DNA of 64,000 nucleotides from Streptomyces abikoensis (GTDB lineage Bacteria > Actinomycetota > Actinomycetes > Streptomycetales > Streptomycetaceae). Positions 1 through 7,673 of the stretch are shown one piece after another. The stretch spans positions 271,275 to 335,274 of the forward strand of contig NZ_BMRT01000008.1 of the NCBI RefSeq assembly GCF_014648775.1. The letters run 5' to 3'. Position numbers and translations under genes: made by a program. Positions within the stretch are counted from its first letter, which is position 1. Each line of letters opens with the position of its first letter. The notes below the pieces were generated by a model. That model had not been told where the DNA came from, searched no databases, and saw nothing but the letters and a program-made list of their open reading frames with translations.

Positions 1-285
1 CCGGACGCCGGGCCTCGGCGCCTTGCGCCACCCCGTCACCGCGAGCACGGCGCAGCCCAGCATGACGAGGAAGCCCGCCACGCTGATCCAGATCCGCTGG
101 GTGACCATTCCGGCCATGAGGAGCGCGATGCCCACCAGAAAACCCGCGACCGCCTGGTAGACCCGTCGCCGGGTGTACGTGCGCAGGCCGCTGCCCTCGA
201 GCGCTGTGGCGAACTTGGGATCTTCGGCGTACAGCGCTCGCTCCATCTGCTCGAGCATGCGCTGCTCGTGCTCCGAGAGCGGCAC
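1..285 (-). CDS. DUF3040 membrane protein, 3' end cut by the window
   Basis: The visible 95 codons encode a short acidic/basic head (starts VPLSEHEQRMLEQMERAL) followed by an Arg-rich turn and two closely spaced hydrophobic segments (roughly residues 45-60 and 65-83). That is the arrangement of actinobacterial DUF3040 proteins, which are small membrane proteins of unknown role. I chose the GTG at 285 because an AGGAGG-like ribosome site lies just upstream (about 291-297). The C-terminus lies outside the window, so only the N-terminal part can be judged. Family assignment is by recognition of the head motif; the function is unknown. Confidence 0.8.
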   Translation of the reverse strand, partial: MPLSEHEQRMLEQMERALYAEDPKFATALEGSGLRTYTRRRVYQAVAGFLVGIALLMAGMVTQRIWISVAGFLVMLGCAVLAVTGWRKAPRPGVR

Positions 286-543
286 GGAGTCCTCCTACTC
301 GTCGGTCGCGGGGGGCGACCGGGTGCGACCCTTTCAGGATAGGCAGGGAATCGCCCCCGTGAAACCCGCCCCTCTGCGCCAATTCGGCCACCGGCCCCGG
401 TGTGGCGATCGATGCCGTCGGGACGTACATTCCCTGCCTGCCGATCGGCCATGCCGGACGGTGTCCCCCGATCATACGGGGCGAACGAGCTGATCGGGTG
501 GGGTCCGCCCGAGGCGGGGACGAGGCGGGGACGGGGGGTCGCG

Positions 544-1299
544 TCAGTCCCGCTCGGCCAGGACGTGCAGCTGCGTGGCGATGGAGTGGAAGGCCGGCAG
601 TTCGGCCGCGGCGGCCTCCAGCCGCAGCAGCGCGTCCAGCGCGCCGGGCTCGTGGTCGACGAGCACGCCGGGCACCAAGTCGGCGAAGACGCGCACGCCG
701 TGCACCGCGGAGACCTCAAGGCCCGCGTCGCCGACGAGGCCGGAGAGCTGCTCGGCGGAGAAGCGGCGGGTGAGCGGGTCCCCGGCGCCCCAGTGGCCGG
801 AGGGGTCGGTGAGGGCCTGGTGGGCCTCGGTGAAGTGCCCGGCGAGGGCGCGGGCGAGCACGGCGCCGCCGAGGCCGGCGGCGAGCAGGCTGAGGGTGCC
901 GCCGGGGCGGAGGGCCGCGACGACGTTGCGGACGCTGTCGGCGGGGTCCTCGACGTACTCCAGCACGCCGTGGCAGAGCACGACGTCGAATCCGTCGCGG
1001 TCGACGACGTCGAACAGGCCGTGGGCGTCGCCCTGGACGCCGCGCACCCGCTCGGCGACCCCGGCCTCGGCGGCCCTGCGCTCCAGCGCGAACAGCGCGT
1101 TGGGGCTGGGGTCGACGACGGTGACGTGGTGGCCGAGCCGCGCGAGGGGCACCGCGAACTTGCCGGAGCCGCCACCGGTGTCGAGGACGTCCAGGGCCTC
1201 CCGTCCGGCGGCCTTGACCCGGCGGTCGAGGGCGTCCTTGAGGACCTCCCAGACCACGGCGGTACGGAGGGACGCCCGGGGGCGCAGCGGGTCTGACAC
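544..1299 (-). CDS. class I SAM-dependent methyltransferase
   Basis: Protein of 251 residues with a Rossmann methyltransferase core. Motif I is VLDTGGGSG (residues 38-46), an acidic strand-2 end lies in VTVVDPSP, and VVLCHGVLEYVEDP is the post-motif II/III signature of small-molecule methyltransferases (SmtA/UbiE-like fold). The substrate cannot be told from sequence. The GTG at 1299 is preferred because GAGGAG lies at a normal distance upstream; an open frame continues further 5' but without a ribosome site. It is divergent from the ABC/YhgE operon with about 230 bp between them, which hold that operon's promoter. Confidence 0.85.
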   Translation of the reverse strand: MSDPLRPRASLRTAVVWEVLKDALDRRVKAAGREALDVLDTGGGSGKFAVPLARLGHHVTVVDPSPNALFALERRAAEAGVAERVRGVQGDAHGLFDVVDRDGFDVVLCHGVLEYVEDPADSVRNVVAALRPGGTLSLLAAGLGGAVLARALAGHFTEAHQALTDPSGHWGAGDPLTRRFSAEQLSGLVGDAGLEVSAVHGVRVFADLVPGVLVDHEPGALDALLRLEAAAAELPAFHSIATQLHVLAERD

Positions 1300-1457
1300 G
1301 GCGGGTGACTCCTCGGCGGGTGACTGCGGGTGACTGACGTCGGGCGGCACCAGCCTAATGGGCCGGACCGCACCGCCCGGCACCTCGCGCCACGCGCCCT
1401 CCCGCATCGGTGCGAACCGGCCACGACCTGCGCGAACTCCCGCGTTCGGGAACGGGG

Positions 1458-1506
1458 TTGACGGAGGAAGGGAGCGATCCGCATACTTTTGCACTGACCG
1501 GTCAGT
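1458..1506 (+). promoter_or_regulatory. promoter with embedded TetR-type operator for the ABC-YhgE-TetR operon
   Basis: A -35 box TTGACG (1458-1463) and a -10-like CATACT (1482-1487) are 18 bp apart. Directly downstream is the perfect 14-bp palindrome ACTGACCGGTCAGT (1493-1506), which would cover the transcription start. Short symmetric boxes of this kind are typical TetR-family operators, and the third gene of the operon encodes a TetR protein. Autorepression is therefore the simplest reading; it is inferred, not shown. Confidence 0.65.
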
Positions 1507-1527
1507 CCAAGGTTGCTTGGAGGTCCT

Positions 1528-2289
1528 GTGGACGGCATCCCGCACGGAGCCGCGATCGCGGCGACGGGCCTCGGTGTCCGGGGGCCGCGCGGCTGGGCGT
1601 TCCGCGCGGTGGACGTCGACGCGCCACCCGGTTCGCTCGTGGCCGTCGAGGGCCCCTCCGGCTCGGGCCGCACCTGTCTCCTGCTCACTCTCACCGGTCG
1701 TATGCGGCCGTCCGCCGGGCACGCCGAGATCGCGGGCCTGACCCTGCCCCGGCGGATGGCGGCCGTCCGGCGCCTGAGCGCGCTCGCGCACGTCCCGGGC
1801 GTCGCCGAGCTCGACGCCTCCCTGACCGTCGGCGAGCACCTGCGGGAACGCGCGCTGCTCCAGCGGAGGTTCGGCGCCTCGCCCGGCGCGCTGTTCCGCA
1901 CCGGGGCGGAGAAGGCGGCGCGGGAGGCGGCCCGTACCGAGGCCGCGCTCGCGGCCGCCGGGCTGGAGGTGTCCGCGCTGCCCAAGGGCGCCGGCACGGC
2001 CGTACGGGATCTGGGGCGGCTGGAGGCGCTGCGGCTGTCGCTGGCCCTCGCGCTCGTCGGCTCGCCCCGGCTTATCGCGGTGGACGACACCGACCTCAAG
2101 CTCACAGCGGCCGAACGCGAGCAGGCGTGGGCGCTGCTGCGCGCCCTCGCCGGGGCCGGTACGACCGTGCTCGCGGTGTGCGCGGAGGCGCCGCCACCGG
2201 GCGACGCGCTGGTCGTCCGCACCGACCGGACCATGTCACAGGCCCCGAAGGGAGCGGCGGATGCGCTCGCCGAAATTGGCCGTCCTTGA
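1528..2289 (+). CDS. degenerate ABC-type ATP-binding protein
   Basis: 253-residue protein with the overall layout of an ABC ATPase, but every key motif is altered. The Walker A segment reads GPSGSGRT with Arg in place of the invariant Lys. The signature region reads DLGRLEALRLSLALAL where LSGGQ is expected. Walker B reads LIAVDD, with Asp where the catalytic Glu should be. It may bind nucleotide without hydrolysing it efficiently. The GTG start at 1528 has GGAGG just upstream. The 3' end overlaps the next gene by 29 bp, so it is translationally linked to the YhgE/Pip protein and probably works with it. Recognition as ABC-like is firm; activity is uncertain. Confidence 0.8.
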   Translation: MDGIPHGAAIAATGLGVRGPRGWAFRAVDVDAPPGSLVAVEGPSGSGRTCLLLTLTGRMRPSAGHAEIAGLTLPRRMAAVRRLSALAHVPGVAELDASLTVGEHLRERALLQRRFGASPGALFRTGAEKAAREAARTEAALAAAGLEVSALPKGAGTAVRDLGRLEALRLSLALALVGSPRLIAVDDTDLKLTAAEREQAWALLRALAGAGTTVLAVCAEAPPPGDALVVRTDRTMSQAPKGAADALAEIGRP

Positions 2290-4468
2290 GCTGAAACGAT
2301 TCGGGAGGGGCCGGCTGCCGCGCGCCGCGCTCGTCGCCCTGCTCCTGCTGCCCCTGCTCTACGGCGCGTTGTACCTGTGGTCGTTCTGGGACCCCTACGG
2401 GCGGCTCGACAAGGTGCCGGTGGCGCTGGTCAACGCCGACCGGGGCACGACGGTGGACGGCGAGCGGCTGGCGGCCGGCGACTCGATCGTCAAGGGGCTG
2501 CGCGACTCCAAGTCCTTCCAGTGGCACGAGACGAGCGCCGCCGAGGCCCGGAAGGGGGTCGAGAAGGGGACGTACTACCTGTCGTTGACCATCCCGGCCG
2601 ATTTCAGCAGGCTGCTCGCCTCCAGTGCCGGCTCCGGCTCCGGCGGCTCCCCCGTGACCGGCGCGCTCCAGGTCCGGACGAACGACGCGAACAACTACAT
2701 CGTCGGCCAGATCTCCCGCTCGGTCTTCTCCGAGGTCCGGGCGGCCGCGTCGCGCAGGACGTCACGGTCCTTCTACGACAAGATCTTCGTCTCCTTCTCC
2801 AGCCTCCACGGCAAGACCGAGGAGGCGGCGGGCGGCGCCGACCGGCTCGGCGAGGGCATCGGCGAGGCCCGCAAGGGCGCCGGGGACCTCAAGGACGGCC
2901 TGACCCGCGCCCGTCATGGCAGCGGCGAGCTCGAGCAGGGCGTGGACCGGCTGCACGACGGCGCCGGCACCCTGGACTCCGCCGCCCGGCGACTGGCCGG
3001 CGGCGCCGCGCGCGTGGCGGACGGCACCCGGCAGCTGGCCGACAAGGTGAACGGCGTCGCCGGCAAGGAGGGCGCGTTCGTCAAGGAGCACGCGGGCGAG
3101 ATAGGGGAGGCCGCCCGTGGCGTCGCCCGCGAGGCGCGCACCGTCCGCGAGCACCTGGCCGACCTGCCCTCCCCCGCCGTCACGGGCCCGCTCGCCAGGG
3201 CCGCCAGGCGCGGCGCGGACGACCTGTCCGCCGCGTACGACAAGCTGTGCGCGACCGGCACCGGCACCGGCACCGGCACCCGGGCCGGCACCACCACCGG
3301 GACCGGCACCGCCACCGGCGCCTCCACGCCGGGCGACTACTGCCCGGCCCTGAAGAAAGCCGTGTTCGCCGCGCGGCAGTCGGCCGAGGGCGCGGAAAAG
3401 CTCGACGCCCTCGTGCGGAACGAGAACGGCGAACTCGACCGGCTCCCCGGGCAGCTGGACGCCCTGAGCGCCGCCGCCGAACGGCTCGCCGACGAGGCCC
3501 CGCACCTCGCCCGGGACATCGACGGCGCCGTACGGAAGGTCAACGCCCTCAACGACGGCGCCCAGCAGGTGGCCGAGGGCGCCGGCCGCATCGGCGAGGG
3601 CACCGGACGGCTGCGCGACGGGCTCGGCACCGCCAGGACGGGCGCCGCCGACCTCGACGACGGCATCGGCCGGCTGCGCGAGGGCGCGGACACCCTCCAG
3701 GGCGGCATGGTCAAGCTGTCCGACGGCTCCGCCAAACTCGCGGGCGGCCTCCACGACGGCGCCGCGAAGATCCCCGACTACGGCAAGAAGGAGCGCGACG
3801 CCCGCACCGAGGTGATGGCCGACCCGGTCTCCCTGGCCGCCAAGGCGCTCCACAAGGCCCCCGAATACGGCACCGGATTCGCCCCCTACTTCATCCCGCT
3901 CTCGCTCTGGGTGGGCGCGATGGTCGCCTACATGCTGATCCAGCCCCTCAACCGGCGCGCGCTGGCCGCAGGCGCCTCCGCCTGGCGGATCGCCGTGGCG
4001 GGCTGGCTGCCCGTCGTCGCCATCGGCGTCGTCCAGGCGGCCGCGCTGCTGGCCGTCCTCCACTGGGGGCTGGGCCTGCGACCGGTGCGGGCGGCGGGCA
4101 CGGCGGGCTTCGTCGTCCTCGTCGTCGCGTGCTTCGCGGCCGTCGTCCAATGGCTGAACGCCCGCTTCGGGCCCGCCGGGCGCATCCTCGTCCTCGCCCT
4201 GCTGATGCTCCAGCTGACCTCGGCGGGCGGCACCTACCCGGTGCAGACCAGCCCCGGCTTCTTCAACGCGATCCATCCCTTCCTGCCGATGAGTTACGTC
4301 GTACAGGGGCTGCGCCACCTCATCACCGGCGGCGGCCTCGCCCCCGTCTGGCAGGCGTGCGGCGTCCTGGCGGCCTTCACCGCCGCCGCCCTGGCCCTGA
4401 CGGCCCTCTCGGCGCGGGGCAAACAGGTCTGGTCCGTGGACCGGCTGCACCCGGAGCTGAGCCTGTGA
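2261..4468 (+). CDS. YhgE/Pip family membrane protein
   Basis: 735-residue protein: one N-terminal membrane helix (about residues 20-40), a long extracytoplasmic region with many GA(x)xLxDG-type coiled/turn repeats, then a C-terminal membrane block (from about residue 545) of five or six helices. This is the architecture of YhgE/phage-infection protein and the related EsaA/YueB phage receptor and type VII secretion accessory proteins, often grouped with ABC-2 permeases. A Gly-Thr-rich linker near residues 330-355 is encoded by repeated ACCGGC hexamers. Its start lies inside the preceding ATPase gene, with GGGAG upstream. Transported substrate, if any, is unknown. Confidence 0.87.
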   Translation: MRSPKLAVLELKRFGRGRLPRAALVALLLLPLLYGALYLWSFWDPYGRLDKVPVALVNADRGTTVDGERLAAGDSIVKGLRDSKSFQWHETSAAEARKGVEKGTYYLSLTIPADFSRLLASSAGSGSGGSPVTGALQVRTNDANNYIVGQISRSVFSEVRAAASRRTSRSFYDKIFVSFSSLHGKTEEAAGGADRLGEGIGEARKGAGDLKDGLTRARHGSGELEQGVDRLHDGAGTLDSAARRLAGGAARVADGTRQLADKVNGVAGKEGAFVKEHAGEIGEAARGVAREARTVREHLADLPSPAVTGPLARAARRGADDLSAAYDKLCATGTGTGTGTRAGTTTGTGTATGASTPGDYCPALKKAVFAARQSAEGAEKLDALVRNENGELDRLPGQLDALSAAAERLADEAPHLARDIDGAVRKVNALNDGAQQVAEGAGRIGEGTGRLRDGLGTARTGAADLDDGIGRLREGADTLQGGMVKLSDGSAKLAGGLHDGAAKIPDYGKKERDARTEVMADPVSLAAKALHKAPEYGTGFAPYFIPLSLWVGAMVAYMLIQPLNRRALAAGASAWRIAVAGWLPVVAIGVVQAAALLAVLHWGLGLRPVRAAGTAGFVVLVVACFAAVVQWLNARFGPAGRILVLALLMLQLTSAGGTYPVQTSPGFFNAIHPFLPMSYVVQGLRHLITGGGLAPVWQACGVLAAFTAAALALTALSARGKQVWSVDRLHPELSL

Positions 4469-4503
4469 GCGCGGACACGGCCGGTACGGGGAGAATCACC
4501 GTC

Positions 4504-5118
4504 ATGGACAGCAGCGGTACACGGCGGCAGAACACCCGGCGCAAGCTCTTCGAAGCAGCGGTCACCCTCATCGCCGAACAGGGTTTCTCCTCCACCACCG
4601 TGGACGAGATCGCCGAGCGCGCCGGCGTCGCCAAGGGCACGGTCTACTACAACTTCGCCAGCAAGACCGTGCTCTTCGAGGAGCTGCTGCGGCACGGCAT
4701 CGAGCTGCTGACCGACTCCCTCCAGGCCGCCGCCGACGAGACGGCCGAGCGCGGCGGCAGCCGGGTCGACGCCCTGGACGCGATGATCCGGGCCGGCCTG
4801 GACTTCATCACCCGCTACCCCTCGCTCACCCAGCTCTACGTGGCCGAGCTGTGGCGCACCAACCGGGCCTGGCAGTCGACGCTGATGCAGGTGCGGCAGA
4901 AGGCGATCGCCGTCATCGAGGCCGTCCTGACCGAAGCGGTCGCGACGGGCGAGCTGAGCACCGAGCTGGACATCCCGCTGACGGCGTCGGCGCTGTTCGG
5001 CATGGTGCTGGTGGCGGCGCTGGACTGGCAGTCGTTCCAGCCGGAACGGTCGATCGACGAGGTGCACTCGGCGCTGTCGCGGCTGCTGCAGGGGCGGGTG
5101 AGCGGCGCGGGCCGCTAG
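4504..5118 (+). CDS. TetR family transcriptional regulator
   Basis: 204-residue regulator with an N-terminal helix-turn-helix (roughly residues 25-55, containing TTVDEIAERAGVAKGTVYYN) and a helical C-terminal ligand/dimer domain. It is the last gene of the ABC-YhgE operon and probably acts on the palindrome at 1493-1506. Two starts are possible: ATG at 4504 with a GGGAGA ribosome site, or GTG at 4465, which would form a GTGA overlap with the upstream stop and add 13 residues. I chose 4504 because family members begin shortly before the Arg-rich head. The ligand is unknown. Confidence 0.88.
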   Translation: MDSSGTRRQNTRRKLFEAAVTLIAEQGFSSTTVDEIAERAGVAKGTVYYNFASKTVLFEELLRHGIELLTDSLQAAADETAERGGSRVDALDAMIRAGLDFITRYPSLTQLYVAELWRTNRAWQSTLMQVRQKAIAVIEAVLTEAVATGELSTELDIPLTASALFGMVLVAALDWQSFQPERSIDEVHSALSRLLQGRVSGAGR

Positions 5119-5352
5119 CGCGCGGACGTCCGCCGGCCCGGTGCGGCCCGATCCCCCTCGGTCCGCACCGGGCCGTCGTTCCCCCGCGATTCCCCCGTGT
5201 TCCCCCGTACCTCCCCCGCCCGCGTCGGGGTCCGCCGTCCGCCGTTCCGCCGCCCCGTATCGGCGGTACCGGCTCCGGCGGCCCCTTCCGCGACCACCAC
5301 TCTTCCTCCCGGACGGGGTGCGCCCCATCCGCGCGCGTACTCATCTCCGCGC

Positions 5353-5370
5353 CTGAGTACGCGTACTCAG
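5353..5370. promoter_or_regulatory. 18-bp perfect palindrome upstream of the DUF4126 gene
   Basis: CTGAGTACGCGTACTCAG is its own reverse complement and ends 31 bp before the GTG at 5402. A further half-site GCGTACTCA lies at 5334-5342, 27 bp before the identical half-site within the palindrome. The spacing suggests a dimeric operator near the promoter, or two cooperatively bound sites. I cannot name the regulator. The rest of 5119-5352 is C-rich sequence with several TCCCCCG runs and no gene that I can support. Confidence 0.5.
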
Positions 5371-5401
5371 GGACCCCGGGACGGCGGTTACGATCTTCCG
5401 C

Positions 5402-5992
5402 GTGTCGGTGCTTCCCTTGGTGTTCACAAGCGGCTGGGCCAGCGGTGTCAACGCCTACGCCGTGGTCCTGCTGCTCGGTCTGCTCGGCGCGACGGGGGTG
5501 AGCGACGACGTGCCCGGGGCGCTCCAGCGCCCCGACGTCCTCATCGCGGCGGGCGTGCTCTTCCTCTGCGAGGCCGTCGCCGACAAGATCCCGTACGTGG
5601 ACACGGTCTGGGACGCGGTCCACACCGTCATCAGGCCCGTCGCCGGAGGCGTGGTGGGCGCGCTGCTCGCCGGCCAGCACGGCTCCCTCCCCGAGCTCGC
5701 GGCGGGCGCGGTGGGCGGCTCGGCCGCGCTGCTGAGCCACCTGGTGAAGACGGGCACGCGCATGGCGGTCAACACGTCACCGGAGCCGGCCAGCAACATC
5801 GTGCTGAGCCTGGTGGAGGACCTCGGGGTCGCGGCGCTGATCGTGTTCGCGATCTTCCACCCGGTGGCGGCGGCGATCATCGCGGCGACGTTGCTGGCGG
5901 CGGGGATCGGGCTGGTCGTCTTCCTCTGGAAGCGGGTACGCGCGTTCCTGCGGCGCCGTCGCGAACGGCGATCCAGCCTCGCCGGCGTTTGA
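5402..5992 (+). CDS. DUF4126 domain membrane protein
   Basis: 196-residue protein, mostly hydrophobic: about five membrane segments with the typical family opening VFTSGWASGVNAYAVVLLLG, the DKIPYVDTVWDAVHTVIRP loop, and a strongly basic tail (FLRRRRERR). DUF4126 proteins are predicted integral membrane proteins of unknown role. The last residues (SSLAGV) and the stop codon fall inside an interspersed repeat (5971-6048), so the C-terminus looks remodelled by that repeat. The GTG start lies 31 bp after a perfect palindrome. Confidence 0.85.
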   Translation: MSVLPLVFTSGWASGVNAYAVVLLLGLLGATGVSDDVPGALQRPDVLIAAGVLFLCEAVADKIPYVDTVWDAVHTVIRPVAGGVVGALLAGQHGSLPELAAGAVGGSAALLSHLVKTGTRMAVNTSPEPASNIVLSLVEDLGVAALIVFAIFHPVAAAIIAATLLAAGIGLVVFLWKRVRAFLRRRRERRSSLAGV

Positions 5993-6048
5993 GGCGCGGG
6001 GGTCTGGGGCGGAGCCCCGGGAAACGGGGAAAGGGCGGGACTGGGGCA
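5971..6048 (+). repeat. interspersed GC repeat (GGCGTTTGAGG ... AAGGGCGGG), copy 1
   Basis: The segment contains GCCGGCGTTTGAGG, a GGGGCGGAGCCCC hairpin core and GAAAGGGCGGGACTGGGGCA. The same modules recur at 38121-38226 (as a head-to-head pair) and, in part, at 14861-14920. The TGA in GTTTGAGG is the stop codon of the DUF4126 gene. From general knowledge, elements like this are scattered through Streptomyces intergenic spaces, usually just after genes. Confidence 0.7.
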
Positions 6049-6076
6049 CTCTCACCACCCCGATAAGGTCGGCGTC

Positions 6077-7585
6077 ATGGCACAGATTGTGGTGATCGGC
6101 GCCGGGATGGGCGCGATGGCAGCCGCCGCCCGGCTCGCCGTCGCGGGCAACCGGGTGACGGTGTACGAGCGAACGGACACCCACGGCGGAGGCGTCGGAC
6201 GCCTCACCCGCGCCGGCTTCGCGTTCGACACCGGCCCCGCCCTCCTCCACCTGCCCGCCGTCTACCGCGACCTGTTCGTCAAGACCGGCAAGGAGTCGCT
6301 GGAGCAGAGCCTCGGGCTCGTCCAGGTCGACCCGGCGAGCCGCCATCTCTTCCCCGACGGCACGGACTTCGCGCTGCCCAACGCCTCCCGGGCCGGTGTG
6401 GTCGCCGCGCTCGACGCGGCGGTGGGGGCGGGCGCGGGCGAGCGGTGGAGCGAGCTGGTCAACCGGGCGCGCGAGGTGTGGGACGCGACGCGGCGGCCGC
6501 TGCTGGAGGAGCCGCTGCGGGCGGAGCGCACCGAGGCGCTGGGCCGCGATCCGTACCCGGCGCTGCCCCACCGCAAGGGGCTGTTCCGCCGCCCGGTGCC
6601 GGTGACGCTCGCGTCCGTCGCCGAGCGGGAGCTGGCGGACCCGCGGCTGATCGCCCTGCTGGAGAGCCACGCCCTCGCCTACGGGCTCGACCCGCGCGAG
6701 GCGCCCGGGAGCGCGACGGTCCTGCCGTACCTGGAGCAGACCTTCGGCAGCTGGTACGTGACCGGCGGCATGCGCGGCCTCGCGGACGCGCTGTACGAGC
6801 GGTGCCTGGCGCGGCGCGTGGAGTTCCGCTTCGGCTCGGACGTCGTCGGCGTCGTGGAGAAGGACGGGCGCGCGGCCGGGGTGCGGCTGGCCGACGGAAG
6901 CGTGGCCGAGGCGGACGTGGTGGTGGCCGGGGTCTCCCCCGCCCGGCTGGCGGCCGTCGCCCCGGGAGCGGCGGAGACCGCGCCGGCGGCGCCCGTGCCC
7001 CCGGGCAGGTTCAGCGTGTTCCTGGCGCTCTCCGGCGCCCGCCCCGAGGGCACCGCCCACCGTACGGTCGTCCACGGCGGTGACCGCGCGGCGGAGCTGG
7101 AGGCCGTCTTCGGCACGGCGGGCGCGGCCTCGTACCGCCCGACGGTGACCGTGCTCCGGCCGGACGACCCGGCCACCGTCCCCGGCGAGGGGCACGAGGC
7201 CGTGACCCTGACGGCCACCGTCGCGCCGCACGGCGAGCGCGCCGACTGGCGTGACGAGCGGGCCGCCGCCGCCTTCGCCGATCGCGTGGTCGAGTCCGCC
7301 AAGGCGGCGGTCCCGGATCTGGCGGAGCGGCTGCTGTGGCGGGAGGTGCGTACCCCCGCCGACACGGAGGCGGCGACCGGGGCCGAGGGCGGCGGGGTGC
7401 CCGCGCCCGTACTGGCCGGGGCACGGGGGGCGTTCCTGCGGCCGGGCAATCTCACCCGGCTGCCCGGGTGCTATCTGGTGGGCGGCTTCGCCCACCCCGG
7501 CGGCGGGCTGGCGCACGCCGGGATGTCGGGGGCGATGGTCGCGGGCCTGGTCGTCTCCGGGGCCGACTGGCGGGGCTCCCAGTAG
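6077..7585 (+). CDS. FAD-dependent oxidoreductase of the phytoene desaturase type
   Basis: 502-residue flavoprotein. The N-terminal dinucleotide-binding fold has VVIGAGMGAMAAAARLA (residues 5-21) and ends its second strand with VYER. The segment SWYVTGGMRGLADALYERC and the C-terminal LPGCYLVGGFAHPGGGLAHAG match the CrtI/phytoene desaturase and retinol-saturase-like family. No other carotenoid genes are near, so the substrate is open and carotenoid synthesis is not implied. Start ATG at 6077 follows a short leader after the repeat. Monocistronic by appearance; it runs towards the next gene on the minus strand. Confidence 0.8.
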   Translation: MAQIVVIGAGMGAMAAAARLAVAGNRVTVYERTDTHGGGVGRLTRAGFAFDTGPALLHLPAVYRDLFVKTGKESLEQSLGLVQVDPASRHLFPDGTDFALPNASRAGVVAALDAAVGAGAGERWSELVNRAREVWDATRRPLLEEPLRAERTEALGRDPYPALPHRKGLFRRPVPVTLASVAERELADPRLIALLESHALAYGLDPREAPGSATVLPYLEQTFGSWYVTGGMRGLADALYERCLARRVEFRFGSDVVGVVEKDGRAAGVRLADGSVAEADVVVAGVSPARLAAVAPGAAETAPAAPVPPGRFSVFLALSGARPEGTAHRTVVHGGDRAAELEAVFGTAGAASYRPTVTVLRPDDPATVPGEGHEAVTLTATVAPHGERADWRDERAAAAFADRVVESAKAAVPDLAERLLWREVRTPADTEAATGAEGGGVPAPVLAGARGAFLRPGNLTRLPGCYLVGGFAHPGGGLAHAGMSGAMVAGLVVSGADWRGSQ

Positions 7586-7591
7586 CCACCA

Positions 7592-7645
7592 GGGCGCCCC
7601 GAAGGGGCGCGGGGAACTGCGCGACCAGCCACGACGCACCCGCGG
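7592..7645 (+). repeat. interspersed repeat (GGGGCGCGGGG-ACTGCGCGACCAGCC), copy A
   Basis: It begins with the hairpin GCGCCCCgaaGGGGCGC (7594-7610) and continues through GGGGAACTGCGCGACCAGCC. A diverged copy with an insertion lies at 44849-44932. It sits between convergent genes, 7 bp after the oxidoreductase stop, and could act as a terminator. This family is common downstream of Streptomyces genes (general knowledge). Confidence 0.65.
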
Positions 7646-7673
7646 ATGACTCGCCGGACCTCCAGCGGAGCAC

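Noticed and set aside
2377..5118. Open frame of 913 codons across the YhgE and TetR genes
   Set aside because: It is an Arg/Gly/Pro-rich shadow of the YhgE gene in a +2 frame that happens to read into the TetR gene; only the real frames have family motifs and ribosome sites.
6077..7585. Calling the FAD oxidoreductase a carotenoid gene (crtI)
   Set aside because: The fold matches phytoene desaturases, but no crtB, crtE or crtY is nearby and the family includes many other oxidoreductases.
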